From: Streptomyces sp. 6-11-2
Lineage (GTDB): Bacteria > Actinomycetota > Actinomycetes > Streptomycetales > Streptomycetaceae
Direction of reading: 5' to 3'
Assembly (NCBI RefSeq): GCF_006540305.1
Contig: NZ_BJOR01000001.1
Span: 2,232,001-2,296,000 of the forward strand
Length of the DNA: 64,000 nt
The translations under genes were made by a program, and so were the position numbers. This document shows, piece by piece, positions 18,441-26,537 of the stretch. The notes below the pieces were generated by a model. It searched no databases, was not told the origin of the DNA, and worked only from the letters and a program-made list of their open reading frames with translations. Numbering within the stretch: the first letter of the stretch is position 1; every line of letters starts with the position of its first letter.

Positions 18441-18493
18441 CCTTCGATCACGTTTTCCGACCCGCGGTCTCCTTGACCGCAGGTCCTCCGGCC

Positions 18494-18552
18494 CGCACCC
18501 GGCCCGCAGAAACGCCGCACACGGCGTCCACGCGGCCCGGGTGCGGTCTTTT
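18494..18552 (+). terminator. T-rich intrinsic terminator after sodN
   Basis: A 13-bp stem with one mismatch has a large loop that itself contains a gccg/cggc mini-hairpin. It is followed by tcttttt, unusually T-rich for this genome. Confidence 0.8.
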
Positions 18553-18596
18553 TCTCCCGCCCGCGTGGCCGGTGGCCGGCGTGGCATGCTGGCAAA

Positions 18597-19007
18597 GTGA
18601 CGCCCGAGGATCTGGTGCGGCTGCGGCGGGCCCGTGACCGGATGGACCGTGAGTATGCCGAGTCGCTGGACGTGGCCGCGCTCGCGCGGACCGCGCTGAT
18701 GTCGCCGGGGCACTTCCAGCGCAGTTTCCGGGCCGAGTACGGGGAGACGCCGTACGGGTACCTGATGACGCGGCGTATCGAGCGGGCGAAGGCGCTGCTC
18801 AGGCGGGGGGACATGAGCGTGACGGAGGTGTGCCTGGCGGTGGGCTGTACGTCGCTGGGATCCTTCAGCTCGCGGTTCACCGAACTCGTCGGCGAGACCC
18901 CGAGCGCCTACCGGGCGCGGTCGCACGACGACAGCGCCGCGATCCCGGCCTGCGTGGCCCGGACTTTCACCCGCCCCAGGCGAGCGGGACCGCCGCCCGC
19001 GCCCTGA
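18597..19007 (+). CDS. AraC-family regulator (short, HTH only)
   Basis: A 136-residue protein that is almost only the double helix-turn-helix of AraC: LDVAALARTALMSPGHFQRSF (first HTH) and MSVTEVCLAVGCTSLGSFSSRF (second HTH, about 80-101), ending in a basic, proline-rich tail. It lacks an effector-binding domain. The GTG at 18597 has no ribosome site and may be read from a leaderless message. The glyoxalase-fold gene begins 40 bases downstream, so this regulator probably controls or is coexpressed with it. Confidence 0.88.
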   Translation: MTPEDLVRLRRARDRMDREYAESLDVAALARTALMSPGHFQRSFRAEYGETPYGYLMTRRIERAKALLRRGDMSVTEVCLAVGCTSLGSFSSRFTELVGETPSAYRARSHDDSAAIPACVARTFTRPRRAGPPPAP

Positions 19008-19046
19008 GCCGGTGAACCTTTCCGGTCACAGCACTAGCGTGAGGAC

Positions 19047-19472
19047 ATGGACCTCAAACTGCGCCAGTGCTTCATCGCCGTCGACGACCACGACAAGGCG
19101 CTCACCTTCTACCGCGACGTGCTGGGGCTGGAAGTCCGCAACGACGTCGGCTTCGAGGGGATGCGGTGGGTCACCGTGGGGTCGCCGCTGCAACCGGACG
19201 TGGAGATCGTCCTGGAGCCGCCCGCGGCGAATCCTGACGCCTCCCCCGCCGACCGGGAGGCCATGGCCCGGCTGCTGGCCAAGGGCATGCTGCGCGGGGT
19301 CATCTTCACCACCGCCGACTGCGACGCCCTCTTCGCCCGCGTCCAGGAGTACGGCGCCGACGTCGTCCAGGAGCCGATGGACCAGCCGTACGGGGTGCGC
19401 GACTGCGCCTTCCGCGATCCGGCCGGGAACATGCTGCGTTTCCTGGAGCGGTCGGAGGACGAGCGGTCCTGA
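19047..19472 (+). CDS. VOC / glyoxalase-fold protein
   Basis: A 141-residue vicinal-oxygen-chelate protein. The paired beta-alpha-beta units are visible as LRQCFIAVDDHDKALTFYRDVLGL at the start and YGVRDCAFRDPAGNMLRFLE at the end, the latter being the usual metal-Glu strand. It could be a lyase, dioxygenase or resistance protein that binds a small molecule; the substrate is not evident. A GAGG ribosome site lies just before ATG 19047. It is the second gene of a probable AraC-VOC operon. Confidence 0.85.
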   Translation: MDLKLRQCFIAVDDHDKALTFYRDVLGLEVRNDVGFEGMRWVTVGSPLQPDVEIVLEPPAANPDASPADREAMARLLAKGMLRGVIFTTADCDALFARVQEYGADVVQEPMDQPYGVRDCAFRDPAGNMLRFLERSEDERS

Positions 19473-19491
19473 GCCCGGCGGGTCCGCGGGG

Positions 19492-20169
19492 TCAGGGCCT
19501 GTCCCGGCCGGTGACGGGTTCGCGCCACATCGGCCACATCCGGGGGCCGTCCGGGATGTCGAGGGTGCGGTCGGCGTAGGTGAAGCCCAGGCGTTCGTAG
19601 AGCTTCGTGCTGCGCTCGCTGCTGGCCTCCAGATAGGCGGGCAGGCCCTCGCGGTCGCAGCGGTCGAGGACGTGCTGGACGAGGGCGCTGCCCAGGCCCT
19701 CCCCCTGGCGGGCCGGTGCGACGCCGATCATCCACAGGTACTCGTGGGCACGGTCCGCCGGATGCGACTCGGCCATCAGCCGGGCGATCTCCTCGACCCG
19801 CGCGTTCGCCGGGTCGACGCTCTCGCGCAGCCGCACGGCGTCGTCGCCCTCGTCCGGGCCGTCCCCGCCGTCCCCGCCGTCCCCGCCGTCCCCGCCGTCC
19901 CCGCCGTCCCCGCCGTCCGGACCATCGTCGTCGGCCGCCGGCATCGACAGCCACAGCGCGCACGCCGTGCCGTCCTCGGTCACGTCGATCCGGCCCTCGG
20001 CGAGCACGATGTCGGTGAAGGCGGCCATCAGCCGGTGGTGGGTCGTCCGGCGGTACTCCCGCTCCGGAAAGACCCAGCCGCTCACCGGGTCGTCCTGGAA
20101 GGCCTCGTCCAGCAGCCGCACGACCAGTTCCCGGTCGTCTTCCCCCGCCGCTCGGATCCGCACGCCCAT
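19492..20169 (-). CDS. GNAT acetyltransferase with GGD repeat insert
   Basis: A 225-residue acetyltransferase. The acetyl-CoA loop is WMIGVAPARQGEGLGSALVQHV near 148-169, and the fold continues to LEASSERSTKLYERLGF. Between the early strand CALWLSMPA and that core lies a low-complexity stretch of six Gly-Gly-Asp repeats flanked by acidic residues, encoded by a 9-bp minisatellite. The insert must form a flexible acidic loop. ATG 20169 follows GGCGGAAG. It has its own transcript: a 15-bp terminator hairpin stands between it and the polyprenyl synthase gene upstream. The substrate is unknown. Confidence 0.85.
   Translation of the reverse strand: MGVRIRAAGEDDRELVVRLLDEAFQDDPVSGWVFPEREYRRTTHHRLMAAFTDIVLAEGRIDVTEDGTACALWLSMPAADDDGPDGGDGGDGGDGGDGGDGGDGPDEGDDAVRLRESVDPANARVEEIARLMAESHPADRAHEYLWMIGVAPARQGEGLGSALVQHVLDRCDREGLPAYLEASSERSTKLYERLGFTYADRTLDIPDGPRMWPMWREPVTGRDRP
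19861..19914. repeat. Coding 9-bp minisatellite (GGD x6)
   Basis: Six perfect tandem copies of gtccccgcc lie inside the acetyltransferase gene, encoding (Gly-Gly-Asp)6 on the minus strand. Length change stays in frame. Confidence 0.95.
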
Positions 20170-20227
20170 CTTCCGCCCTCTCGGCTCAAGTCCCGTTCGA
20201 TGTATGGGAGTTGAGCCTAAGCGAATG

Positions 20228-20268
20228 CGGCGGGCCCCGCACACCGTGGGGCAGTGCGGGGCCCGCCG
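20228..20268 (-). terminator. Terminator of the encapsulin-polyprenyl synthase operon
   Basis: A perfect 15-bp GC stem with an 11-base loop begins 6 bases beyond the polyprenyl synthase stop. Confidence 0.85.
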
Positions 20269-20273
20269 GGGGG

Positions 20274-21428
20274 TCAGCTGGTGCGTCTGGTCACGAACTC
20301 GGCCAGGGCCAGCAGGCCGCCCGCGTTCGCCGGCTCCGGTACGGCGCGGGCCAGGTCGTCCACGGCCCGGGCCATCCGGTCGGCCGCCTGGGCCTGCGCC
20401 CAGTCCCGGCCGCCGGCCCGCTCCACCACCAGCGTCATACGCTCCTCCTCCCCCGCCTGGTGGGGCCGGGCGTACAGCTCGGCCAGTTCGGCCGCGGCCG
20501 GGGTGCCGGAGGTCAGCGCGGCGACCACCGGCAGGGACTTCTTGCGGGCGGCGAGGTCGGCGCCGGCCGGTTTCCCGGTGCGGGCCGGATCGCCCCATAT
20601 GCCGATCACGTCGTCGATCAGCTGGAAGGCGAGCCCCGCCTGCCGGCCGAACGCGTCCAGCGCCCCGACCTCCTCCTCCCCCGCTCCCGCGTACAGGGCG
20701 CCCACGGCACAGGCGCAGCCGAGCAGCGCGCCCGTCTTGGCCTCGGCCATGGCGAGCACCTCGGCGAGCGTGACCTCGCCGGGGGCACGCCGTTCCAGGG
20801 CGGTGTCCGCACGCTGGCCCTCGCACAGTTCGACGACGCAGGCCGCGAGCCGGGCGGCGGCGGCCGGTGACGCCGGATGCGGGTTCTCGGCGAGCAGTCC
20901 CATGGCCAGCGCCTGGAGCGCGTCCCCGGCGAGGATCGCGTCGTTCTCGCCGAACACCGTCCACGCCGTGGGCCGGTGCCGTCGGGTGACGTCCCGATCC
21001 ATCACGTCGTCGTGCAGCAACGTGAAGTTGTGGACCAGCTCCACCGCCGCCGCGGCCCGCGCCGCCACCGCCCGCGCGGGCGGCCCGCCGAGCGCGGTGG
21101 CCGCCGTGAGGACCAGTGCCGGACGGATGGCCTTGCCCCCGTTGCCCGCGGCCGGGCTGCCGTCCGCGTGCTCCCAGCCGAAGTGGTAGCGCGCGATCCG
21201 GCGCATCCAGGCGGGCAGGGAGGCGACGGCCGCCCGCAGTTCGGGCTCGACCGACGCCCGGGACCGTTCGAGGATCACCGCCGCGTCGTGCCCGTCGAGC
21301 GCTGCCGGTCCGCCCGTGCCACCGCCGGCGGCGGGCCGGACCAGGGTCTCGGCGGAGCCGGTTCCCGTCGGCCACTTGGCCCCGGCGGGGCGGGGCACGC
21401 CGGCCGGGCGCCGCGTCGTCTCCGTCAT
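20274..21428 (-). CDS. Polyprenyl diphosphate synthase, probable encapsulin cargo
   Basis: A 384-residue trans-isoprenyl diphosphate synthase. The first Asp-rich motif is LLHDDVMDRD (138-146, Asp140/141/144). The second is IDDVIGIWGD (271-280), and GKAIRPALVL (98-107) is the usual diphosphate-binding block. It should condense IPP with an allylic diphosphate; chain length is not obvious. An extra N-terminal stretch of about 48 residues, rich in Ala, Gly, Pro and Thr, looks disordered. It lies directly downstream of a family 2B encapsulin, a known cargo arrangement, so the tail may be the loading region. I start at ATG 21428; ATG 21440 is an alternative. Neither start has a clear ribosome site. 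Confidence 0.9.
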   Translation of the reverse strand: MTETTRRPAGVPRPAGAKWPTGTGSAETLVRPAAGGGTGGPAALDGHDAAVILERSRASVEPELRAAVASLPAWMRRIARYHFGWEHADGSPAAGNGGKAIRPALVLTAATALGGPPARAVAARAAAAVELVHNFTLLHDDVMDRDVTRRHRPTAWTVFGENDAILAGDALQALAMGLLAENPHPASPAAAARLAACVVELCEGQRADTALERRAPGEVTLAEVLAMAEAKTGALLGCACAVGALYAGAGEEEVGALDAFGRQAGLAFQLIDDVIGIWGDPARTGKPAGADLAARKKSLPVVAALTSGTPAAAELAELYARPHQAGEEERMTLVVERAGGRDWAQAQAADRMARAVDDLARAVPEPANAGGLLALAEFVTRRTS

Positions 21429-21525
21429 GAACTCAACCATCCGATCCGCATCCGATCCCCCGCGAAGAGACCGCGGACGGTGGCGCTTCCCGCAGCCGGA
21501 ACTGGGCGCCCACCCCCCGGATGTA

Positions 21526-21544
21526 CCCGGCCCGGCGGGCCGGG
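21526..21544 (-). other. Intercistronic hairpin between encapsulin and polyprenyl synthase
   Basis: An 8-bp perfect GC stem (cccggccc/gggccggg) with a 3-base loop sits in the 139-base gap. It may attenuate transcription or protect the shell mRNA, which would give more shell than cargo. Confidence 0.45.
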
Positions 21545-21567
21545 ACACCGGGAGCCGGCGCGCGTGG

Positions 21568-22974
21568 TCAGCGCCAACGGCCGACCTCGATGTTCTCCAG
21601 GACACCCAGCGCGTCCGGCACCAGCACCGCCGCCGAGAAGTAGGCCGTCACCAGGTACTTGATGACCGCCTGCTCGTTGATGCCCATGAACCGCACGGAC
21701 AGGCTCGGCTCGATCTCGTCGGGGATGCCCTTCGCGCGCAGCCCGATGACACCCTGGTCGTCCTCGCCGGTGCGCAGGGCGATGATCGAGCTGGTCCGCG
21801 CCTCGGTGACCGGGATCTTGTTGCACGGGAAGATCGGCACACCGCGCCAGGTGGGGATGCGGTTGCCGCCCATGTCGATGGTCTCCGGGACCAGGCCCCG
21901 CTTGTTCAGCTCGCGGCCGAACGCGGCGATCGCGCGCGGATGGGCGAGGAACAGCTTGGTGCCGCGCCGCCGGCTGAGCAGCTCGTCCATGTCGTCGGGG
22001 CTCGGCACGCCGTCGTGCGGGTGGATCCGCTGGTCGTACTCGCAGTTGTGGAGCAGGCCGAAGTCGCGGTTGTTGATCAGCTCGTGCTCCTGGCGCTCCT
22101 TCAACGCCTCGACGGTCAGCCGGAGTTGCTGCTCCGTCTGGTTCATCGGCTGGTTGTAGAGGTCGGCCACGCGCGAGTGCATGCGCAGAACGGTCTGCGC
22201 GATGCTCAGTTCGTACTCGCGGGGGCTGGCCTCGTAGTCGACGAAGGTGTGCGGGATGTCCGGCTCACCGCTGTGTCCGGCGGCGAGTTCGACCGCCTTC
22301 TCCCCGTACTTGTTGGCGCCCTGCTCGGGGATCGAGACCCGCTGCCGGAGGTGGGCGCGCAGCGATTCGGCGCGGTCGGCGACCTGTTCGAAGTCGCGGC
22401 GGGACAGGACGAGGACGGTGCACGCGGTGTCCGCGCGGGCCGTGTACTCCCAGATGGCGTCCGGGTCGAGGAGCGACTGCTCACCGAAGTACGCGCCGTT
22501 GGCGAGGACGCCGAGGACCTGGTCGTCGCCGTAGGGACCGGTGCCGACCTTCTGGACCCTGCCGTGCGCCAGCAGGTACACCTCCTCGGTCTGGCTGCCG
22601 AAGGAGGCGATCACCTGGCCCGCCTCGATCTCGCGCTGGCGGCAGCGCTGGGCGAGCTCCGAGAGCACGTCGTCGTCCTCGTAGCCCCGCAGTGCCGGCA
22701 GTTCGCCGAGTTCGGCCGGGATGACCTCGACGCGGTCGCCGGTCTTCACGAAGGTGATGCGGCCGTCGCCGACGGCGTAGGTGAGCCGCCGGTTCACCCG
22801 GTACGTGCCGCCCTGCACGTCGACCCAGGGCAGCATGCGCAGCAGCCAGCGCGAGCTGATCTCCTGCATCTGGGGAACCGACTTGGTGGTGGTGGCCAGG
22901 TTCCGCGCGGCCGCGGTGCCGAGGCTCTGCTGCGGCCGGTCCTGCTCCGTGCGGACCTCTTCGCCTACCGACAT
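21568..22974 (-). CDS. Family 2B encapsulin shell protein with cyclic-nucleotide-binding domain
   Basis: A 468-residue HK97-fold nanocompartment shell protein of the EshA-like family 2B. The N-arm [20 protein letters not shown] and the following [19 protein letters not shown] (about 42-61) are the family 2 hallmark. A cyclic-nucleotide-binding domain (about 100-212), with phosphate cassette [11 protein letters not shown]...YTARADT (162-183), is inserted early, where the E-loop lies in the fold. HK97 P- and A-domain sequence follows (about 240-468), including [20 protein letters not shown]. It should self-assemble into a protein shell that holds the downstream polyprenyl synthase. I start at ATG 22974, which has GGAAGG upstream; the in-frame TTG at 22980 is less likely. 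The nucleotide ligand is unknown. Confidence 0.92.
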   Translation of the reverse strand: MSVGEEVRTEQDRPQQSLGTAAARNLATTTKSVPQMQEISSRWLLRMLPWVDVQGGTYRVNRRLTYAVGDGRITFVKTGDRVEVIPAELGELPALRGYEDDDVLSELAQRCRQREIEAGQVIASFGSQTEEVYLLAHGRVQKVGTGPYGDDQVLGVLANGAYFGEQSLLDPDAIWEYTARADTACTVLVLSRRDFEQVADRAESLRAHLRQRVSIPEQGANKYGEKAVELAAGHSGEPDIPHTFVDYEASPREYELSIAQTVLRMHSRVADLYNQPMNQTEQQLRLTVEALKERQEHELINNRDFGLLHNCEYDQRIHPHDGVPSPDDMDELLSRRRGTKLFLAHPRAIAAFGRELNKRGLVPETIDMGGNRIPTWRGVPIFPCNKIPVTEARTSSIIALRTGEDDQGVIGLRAKGIPDEIEPSLSVRFMGINEQAVIKYLVTAYFSAAVLVPDALGVLENIEVGRWR

Positions 22975-23196
22975 AGACAATTGCCTTCCCGCTCATGCCC
23001 GGCACGCTCGGCGCCGTGCATCGATTTGCGTGCGTCAGCCTTCCAGCACGGAGCGTGGTCGTGCCATTACCCGAAAGAGCGGGAATGGATCACCGCCGCC
23101 CGGGGCAGAAATGGCGGATTCCCCTTCCGTGACCAGCGGATTCGCGGCACCCCGGCGGCCGTGCCACCGCTCGGGCCGGGCGGGGACAATGGCCGG

Positions 23197-24117
23197 GTGA
23201 CCAGCTCCGCCGCCCCCGGCCTCGCCGCGCTGTCCCCCCGGCTGCCCTCGCCCCTCCAGGAGGTCGCCGACGACCGCTTCACCCGTCGCGGCCTGCGGCT
23301 GCTCCTCAAGCGCGACGACCTGATCCACCCGGAGCTGACCGGCAACAAGTGGCGCAAACTCGCCCCGAACCTGCGGGCCGCGGCCGGCCGGACGGTCGTG
23401 ACCTTCGGCGGCGCCTACTCCAACCACCTGCGTGCGACGGCCGCCGCGGGCCGTCTGCTGGGCCTGCCGACGGTCGGCGTGGTCCGCGGCCAGGAGCTGG
23501 CCGAGCGCCCGCTGAACCCCTCCCTGGCGCGTTGCGTGGCCGACGGGATGCGGCTGCGCTTCGTCGACCGGGCGACGTACCGCCGCAAGGCCGAACCCGA
23601 GACGCTGGCGGCCCTGCTGCGCGCCGCGGGCGCCGAGGAGGCCCATGTGGTCCCCGAGGGCGGCAGCAACGCCCTGGCGGTACGCGGCTGCCGGGCGCTG
23701 GGCGAGGAACTGGGCGAGCACGCGGACGTCGTCGCCCTGGCCTGCGGCACCGGCGGCACCCTGGCCGGCCTGGCCGCCGGGCTCGCACCCGGTCGGCGCG
23801 CCCTGGGCATACCGGTCCTCAGGGGCGGCTTCCTGGCCGCGGACATCGAGACCCTCCAGGAGCGGGCCTTCGGCGCCCGCCGGGGCACGTGGTCGCTCGA
23901 CGAGCGCTTCCACTTCGGCGGCTACGCCCGTGTCCCGGCCGAACTCGACGCCTTCGCCGAGGACTTCACCGCCCGGCACGGCGTCCCCGTCGAGCGCCTC
24001 TATGTGGCCAAGCTGCTGTACGGCCTGGTCGTCCTGGCCGGCGAGGACGCCTTCCCGCGCGGGACGACCATCGCCGCGGTCGTCACAGGCAGGCCTTTCC
24101 CGGCACCACTCGCCTGA
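23197..24117 (+). CDS. PLP-dependent deaminase/desulfhydrase (ACC deaminase-like)
   Basis: A 306-residue fold-type II PLP enzyme of the ACC deaminase/D-cysteine desulfhydrase family. The PLP lysine is Lys51 in TGNKWRKL (48-55), GGAYSNHLRA (71-80) binds the cofactor ring or substrate, and ACGTGGTLAGLAAGL is the phosphate-binding loop. It probably eliminates ammonia from a small amino acid, for example D-cysteine or 1-aminocyclopropane carboxylate; I cannot choose. GTG 23197 lies 7 bases after a GACAAT -10-like box, so the mRNA may be leaderless. It is divergent from the encapsulin gene (222-base gap). Confidence 0.85.
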   Translation: MTSSAAPGLAALSPRLPSPLQEVADDRFTRRGLRLLLKRDDLIHPELTGNKWRKLAPNLRAAAGRTVVTFGGAYSNHLRATAAAGRLLGLPTVGVVRGQELAERPLNPSLARCVADGMRLRFVDRATYRRKAEPETLAALLRAAGAEEAHVVPEGGSNALAVRGCRALGEELGEHADVVALACGTGGTLAGLAAGLAPGRRALGIPVLRGGFLAADIETLQERAFGARRGTWSLDERFHFGGYARVPAELDAFAEDFTARHGVPVERLYVAKLLYGLVVLAGEDAFPRGTTIAAVVTGRPFPAPLA

Positions 24118-24353
24118 GCCGCCCGTCAACCGGGCGCCGCCACCCGGCCATCACGCCCGCCACCGTCCGAACCATCCCGCCACCACACCCGCACCCCGCA
24201 CCCGCCTGAGCCGCCCCCGGGACCCTCACGCCCCGACCCGGCACCCGGGCGCCGTCACCCGGCCTCCGGGAGGCCCTACCCCGCCCTCACCACACCACCC
24301 GGCACCCCGGACGCCCCACGCGGCCTCTCGTCCCGGAGGCCCCGCCCGCCCCC
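24118..24353. other. C-rich strand-asymmetric convergent intergenic region with direct repeat
   Basis: This 236-base gap between converging genes is very rich in C and poor in T and G on the + strand. A 19-base sequence is repeated with one difference (24131-24149 and 24246-24264). I find no gene and no clear simple hairpin. Confidence 0.6.
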
Positions 24354-25949
24354 TCACGCCGCCTCCCGGTAGGCGGCCGCCTCCTCCAGGTCCAGCCTGC
24401 GCAGCAGGGTGCGCAGCATCTCGTCGTCGATGTAGCGGCCGTCCCGCAGGCGTACGAAGACCTCGCGCTCGGCGCTGATCACGTCCCGGGACAGCCGGCG
24501 GTAGGTGTCGTCGACCGACTCGCCGGTGACCGGGTTGACCTGACCGAGCCGCTCCCAGACGGAGTTGCGGCGGCGCTCCAGGACCGTGCGGAGCCGGTCG
24601 GCGAGCGGCGGGGGCAGGGCGTTGCGCTCGTCGGCCAGGAGTTCGTCCAGGCGCCGCTCGGCGGCCAGGGACGCCTGCGCCTGCGCGTTCGCCTCGGCCA
24701 GGGTCTCCGCCCGTACGTCGCGGCCGGGGAACCGCAGCACGCGGATCAGCGGCGGCAGCGTCAGTCCCTGCACCACCAGGGTCCCGATGACCGTCGTGAA
24801 GGTCAGGAACAGCAGCAGGTTGCGCTTTGGAAAGGGCGTGCCGTCGTGCAGCGCGACCGGGATCGAGAACGCGATGGCCAGGGACACCACGCCCCGCATC
24901 CCGGCCCACGCGGTGACCATCGCGCCCCTCCAGGTGGGGTTCTCCTCGCGCTCCCGGACACGCCGGGACAGCAGCCGGGGCAGGAACGTTGCCGGGTACA
25001 CCCATACGAACCGGGTGACGACGACCACCAGGAAGACGGCGACCGCGTACCAGGCGGCCTCGGGCCCGGAGTACGCCCCGAGGCCCTTGAGGACGACCGG
25101 CAGCTGAAGTCCGATGAGGGCGAACACCGACGACTCCAGGACGAACGCCACCATCCGCCACACCGCGTCCTCCTGGAGCCGGGTGGCGAAGTCGACCTCC
25201 CACGCGCGGTGGCCGAGGTAGAGGGCGACGGTGACGACGGCCAGGACGCCGGAGGCGTGCACCTGTTCGGCGACGCCGTAGGCGACGAACGGGATCAGCA
25301 GGGAGAGCGTGTTCTGCAGCAGCGCCTCCTTCAGGTGGGTGCGCAGCCAGTGCAGCGGCGCCATCAGCACCAGCCCGATCCCGACGCCGCCGATCGCCGC
25401 GACCAGGAACTCGCTCACGCCCCCGGCCCAGGTCGCGCCCTCGCCGACCGCGGCGGCCAGCGCCACCCGGTAGGCGGTGATCGCGGTGGCGTCGTTGAGC
25501 AGGGACTCGCCCTGGAGGATCGTGGTGATCCGCGAGGGCAGCCCGACCCGGCGGGCCACCGCCGTCGCCGCGACCGCGTCCGGCGGCGCCACCACCGCGC
25601 CCAGCACCAGGGCCGCGGTCAGCGGCAGTCCCGGCACGAGCAGGTACACGGCCCAGCCGACCACGAAGGTCGCGAACAGCACGTACCCGACGGAGAGCAG
25701 CGCCACGGGCCGCAGTTGCGCGCGCAGGTCGAGGTAGGAGCTGTCGATGGCGGAGGTGTACAGCAGCGGCGGCAGCAGCAGGGGCAGGACCACGCCGGGG
25801 TCGAGGGCGTAGGCGGGGACCCCGGGGAGGTAGGAGACCACCAGTCCGACCGCGACCAGCAGCAGGGGCGCCGGCACGGGGGTGCGCCGGGCGGCCCCGG
25901 CCACCACGGCACTTCCCGCCACCAGGAACAGCAGCGGCACTACGTCCAT
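24354..25949 (-). CDS. Na+/H+ antiporter (CPA1 family)
   Basis: A 531-residue membrane antiporter. About twelve hydrophobic helices fill the first 400 residues, starting MDVVPLLFLVAGSAVVAGAA. Conserved transport motifs are VVAPPDAVAATAVARRVG and LQGESLLNDATAI, with the Asp pair expected to carry Na+ or H+, and AGMRGVVSLAIAFSIP in the C-terminal half. A cytoplasmic tail of about 110 residues, rich in Arg/Glu/Leu, follows. The ATG at 25949 has GAGGAGC upstream. It is divergent from the UBP zinc-finger gene with a 77-base gap, so the two may share regulation. Confidence 0.9.
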   Translation of the reverse strand: MDVVPLLFLVAGSAVVAGAARRTPVPAPLLLVAVGLVVSYLPGVPAYALDPGVVLPLLLPPLLYTSAIDSSYLDLRAQLRPVALLSVGYVLFATFVVGWAVYLLVPGLPLTAALVLGAVVAPPDAVAATAVARRVGLPSRITTILQGESLLNDATAITAYRVALAAAVGEGATWAGGVSEFLVAAIGGVGIGLVLMAPLHWLRTHLKEALLQNTLSLLIPFVAYGVAEQVHASGVLAVVTVALYLGHRAWEVDFATRLQEDAVWRMVAFVLESSVFALIGLQLPVVLKGLGAYSGPEAAWYAVAVFLVVVVTRFVWVYPATFLPRLLSRRVREREENPTWRGAMVTAWAGMRGVVSLAIAFSIPVALHDGTPFPKRNLLLFLTFTTVIGTLVVQGLTLPPLIRVLRFPGRDVRAETLAEANAQAQASLAAERRLDELLADERNALPPPLADRLRTVLERRRNSVWERLGQVNPVTGESVDDTYRRLSRDVISAEREVFVRLRDGRYIDDEMLRTLLRRLDLEEAAAYREAA

Positions 25950-26026
25950 GCTCCTCGCCCACCCATCGTTCGTCGCCCGTCCGCTTTCCGCGCGGTCACC
26001 CGCACGCCCGTCGTAATCTGGCAATC

Positions 26027-26287
26027 ATGAAACAGTGCACGCACGCCGGCACGCTGCCGCATCCGGAGCCCGGCCCCGAGAGCGAGACGTGTCCGGAGTG
26101 CCTGGCGGAGGGCGCGCATCCGGTGCAGTTGCGGCTGTGCCTGTCCTGTGGCCACGTCGGATGCTGCGACTCGTCGCCGGGACAGCATGCGACCAAGCAC
26201 CACAAGGACACCGGACACCCGGTGATGCGGACCTTCGAACCCGGCGAGGACTGGCGTTGGTGCTTCGTGGACCACGTACTGGTGTGA
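26027..26287 (+). CDS. UBP-type zinc finger protein
   Basis: An 86-residue protein that consists only of a UBP-type zinc finger: Cys4/His6, Cys22-x2-Cys25, Cys38-x2-Cys41, Cys46/47, His54, His58/59 and His64, then the conserved DWRWCFVDH ending. In eukaryotes this fold binds the free C-terminus of ubiquitin. This bacterium has no ubiquitin in view, although Pup occurs in actinomycetes. A TAATCT -10-like box ends 7 bases before ATG 26027, so the transcript is probably leaderless. It is divergently paired with the Na+/H+ antiporter. Confidence 0.88.
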   Translation: MKQCTHAGTLPHPEPGPESETCPECLAEGAHPVQLRLCLSCGHVGCCDSSPGQHATKHHKDTGHPVMRTFEPGEDWRWCFVDHVLV

Positions 26288-26537
26288 CCGGAATCGGGGA
26301 CGGTTCGACCGTCTGACGTCTGGGTACGTCAACCCGGCGCCCGCCGTTCCCATTTGGGCCCGCGGAACCCCTAGCCACGGAGTGTATCCGTAGCTTTACT
26401 ATGAGTGACAGCAATGGGGTTGGGGCCCCGGGACAGGAAGGCCGGGCGCGCGGTAGCGTCACCGCTGAACCATGTATCGCGTTGTCCCGGGGGATGCCCC
26501 CGGCCCTGAGAGAGCTTGTACCACCTTGGAGGTGAGG
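26288..26537. other. sigH operon regulatory region
   Basis: This 250-base region upstream of the anti-sigma gene holds a SigB/SigH-type promoter (26302-26327). It also has a TACTAT -10-like box (26397-26402), and AGTGA (26404-26408) with TCACC (26459-26463) in the orientation of a BldD-type inverted site. Several promoters are known at the S. coelicolor homologue; their correspondence here is inferred. Confidence 0.55.
26302..26327 (+). promoter_or_regulatory. SigB/SigH-type promoter
   Basis: GGTT, then 16 bases, then GGGTAC matches the stress sigma consensus (GNNT-N14-16-GGGTAC/T), so the operon is probably autoregulated by SigH or a paralogue. Confidence 0.65.

Noticed and set aside
20170..21375. 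Frame extension that would fuse the acetyltransferase to a 400-residue upstream part
   Set aside because: The extension is the out-of-frame shadow of polyprenyl synthase, and a terminator hairpin lies between the two real genes.
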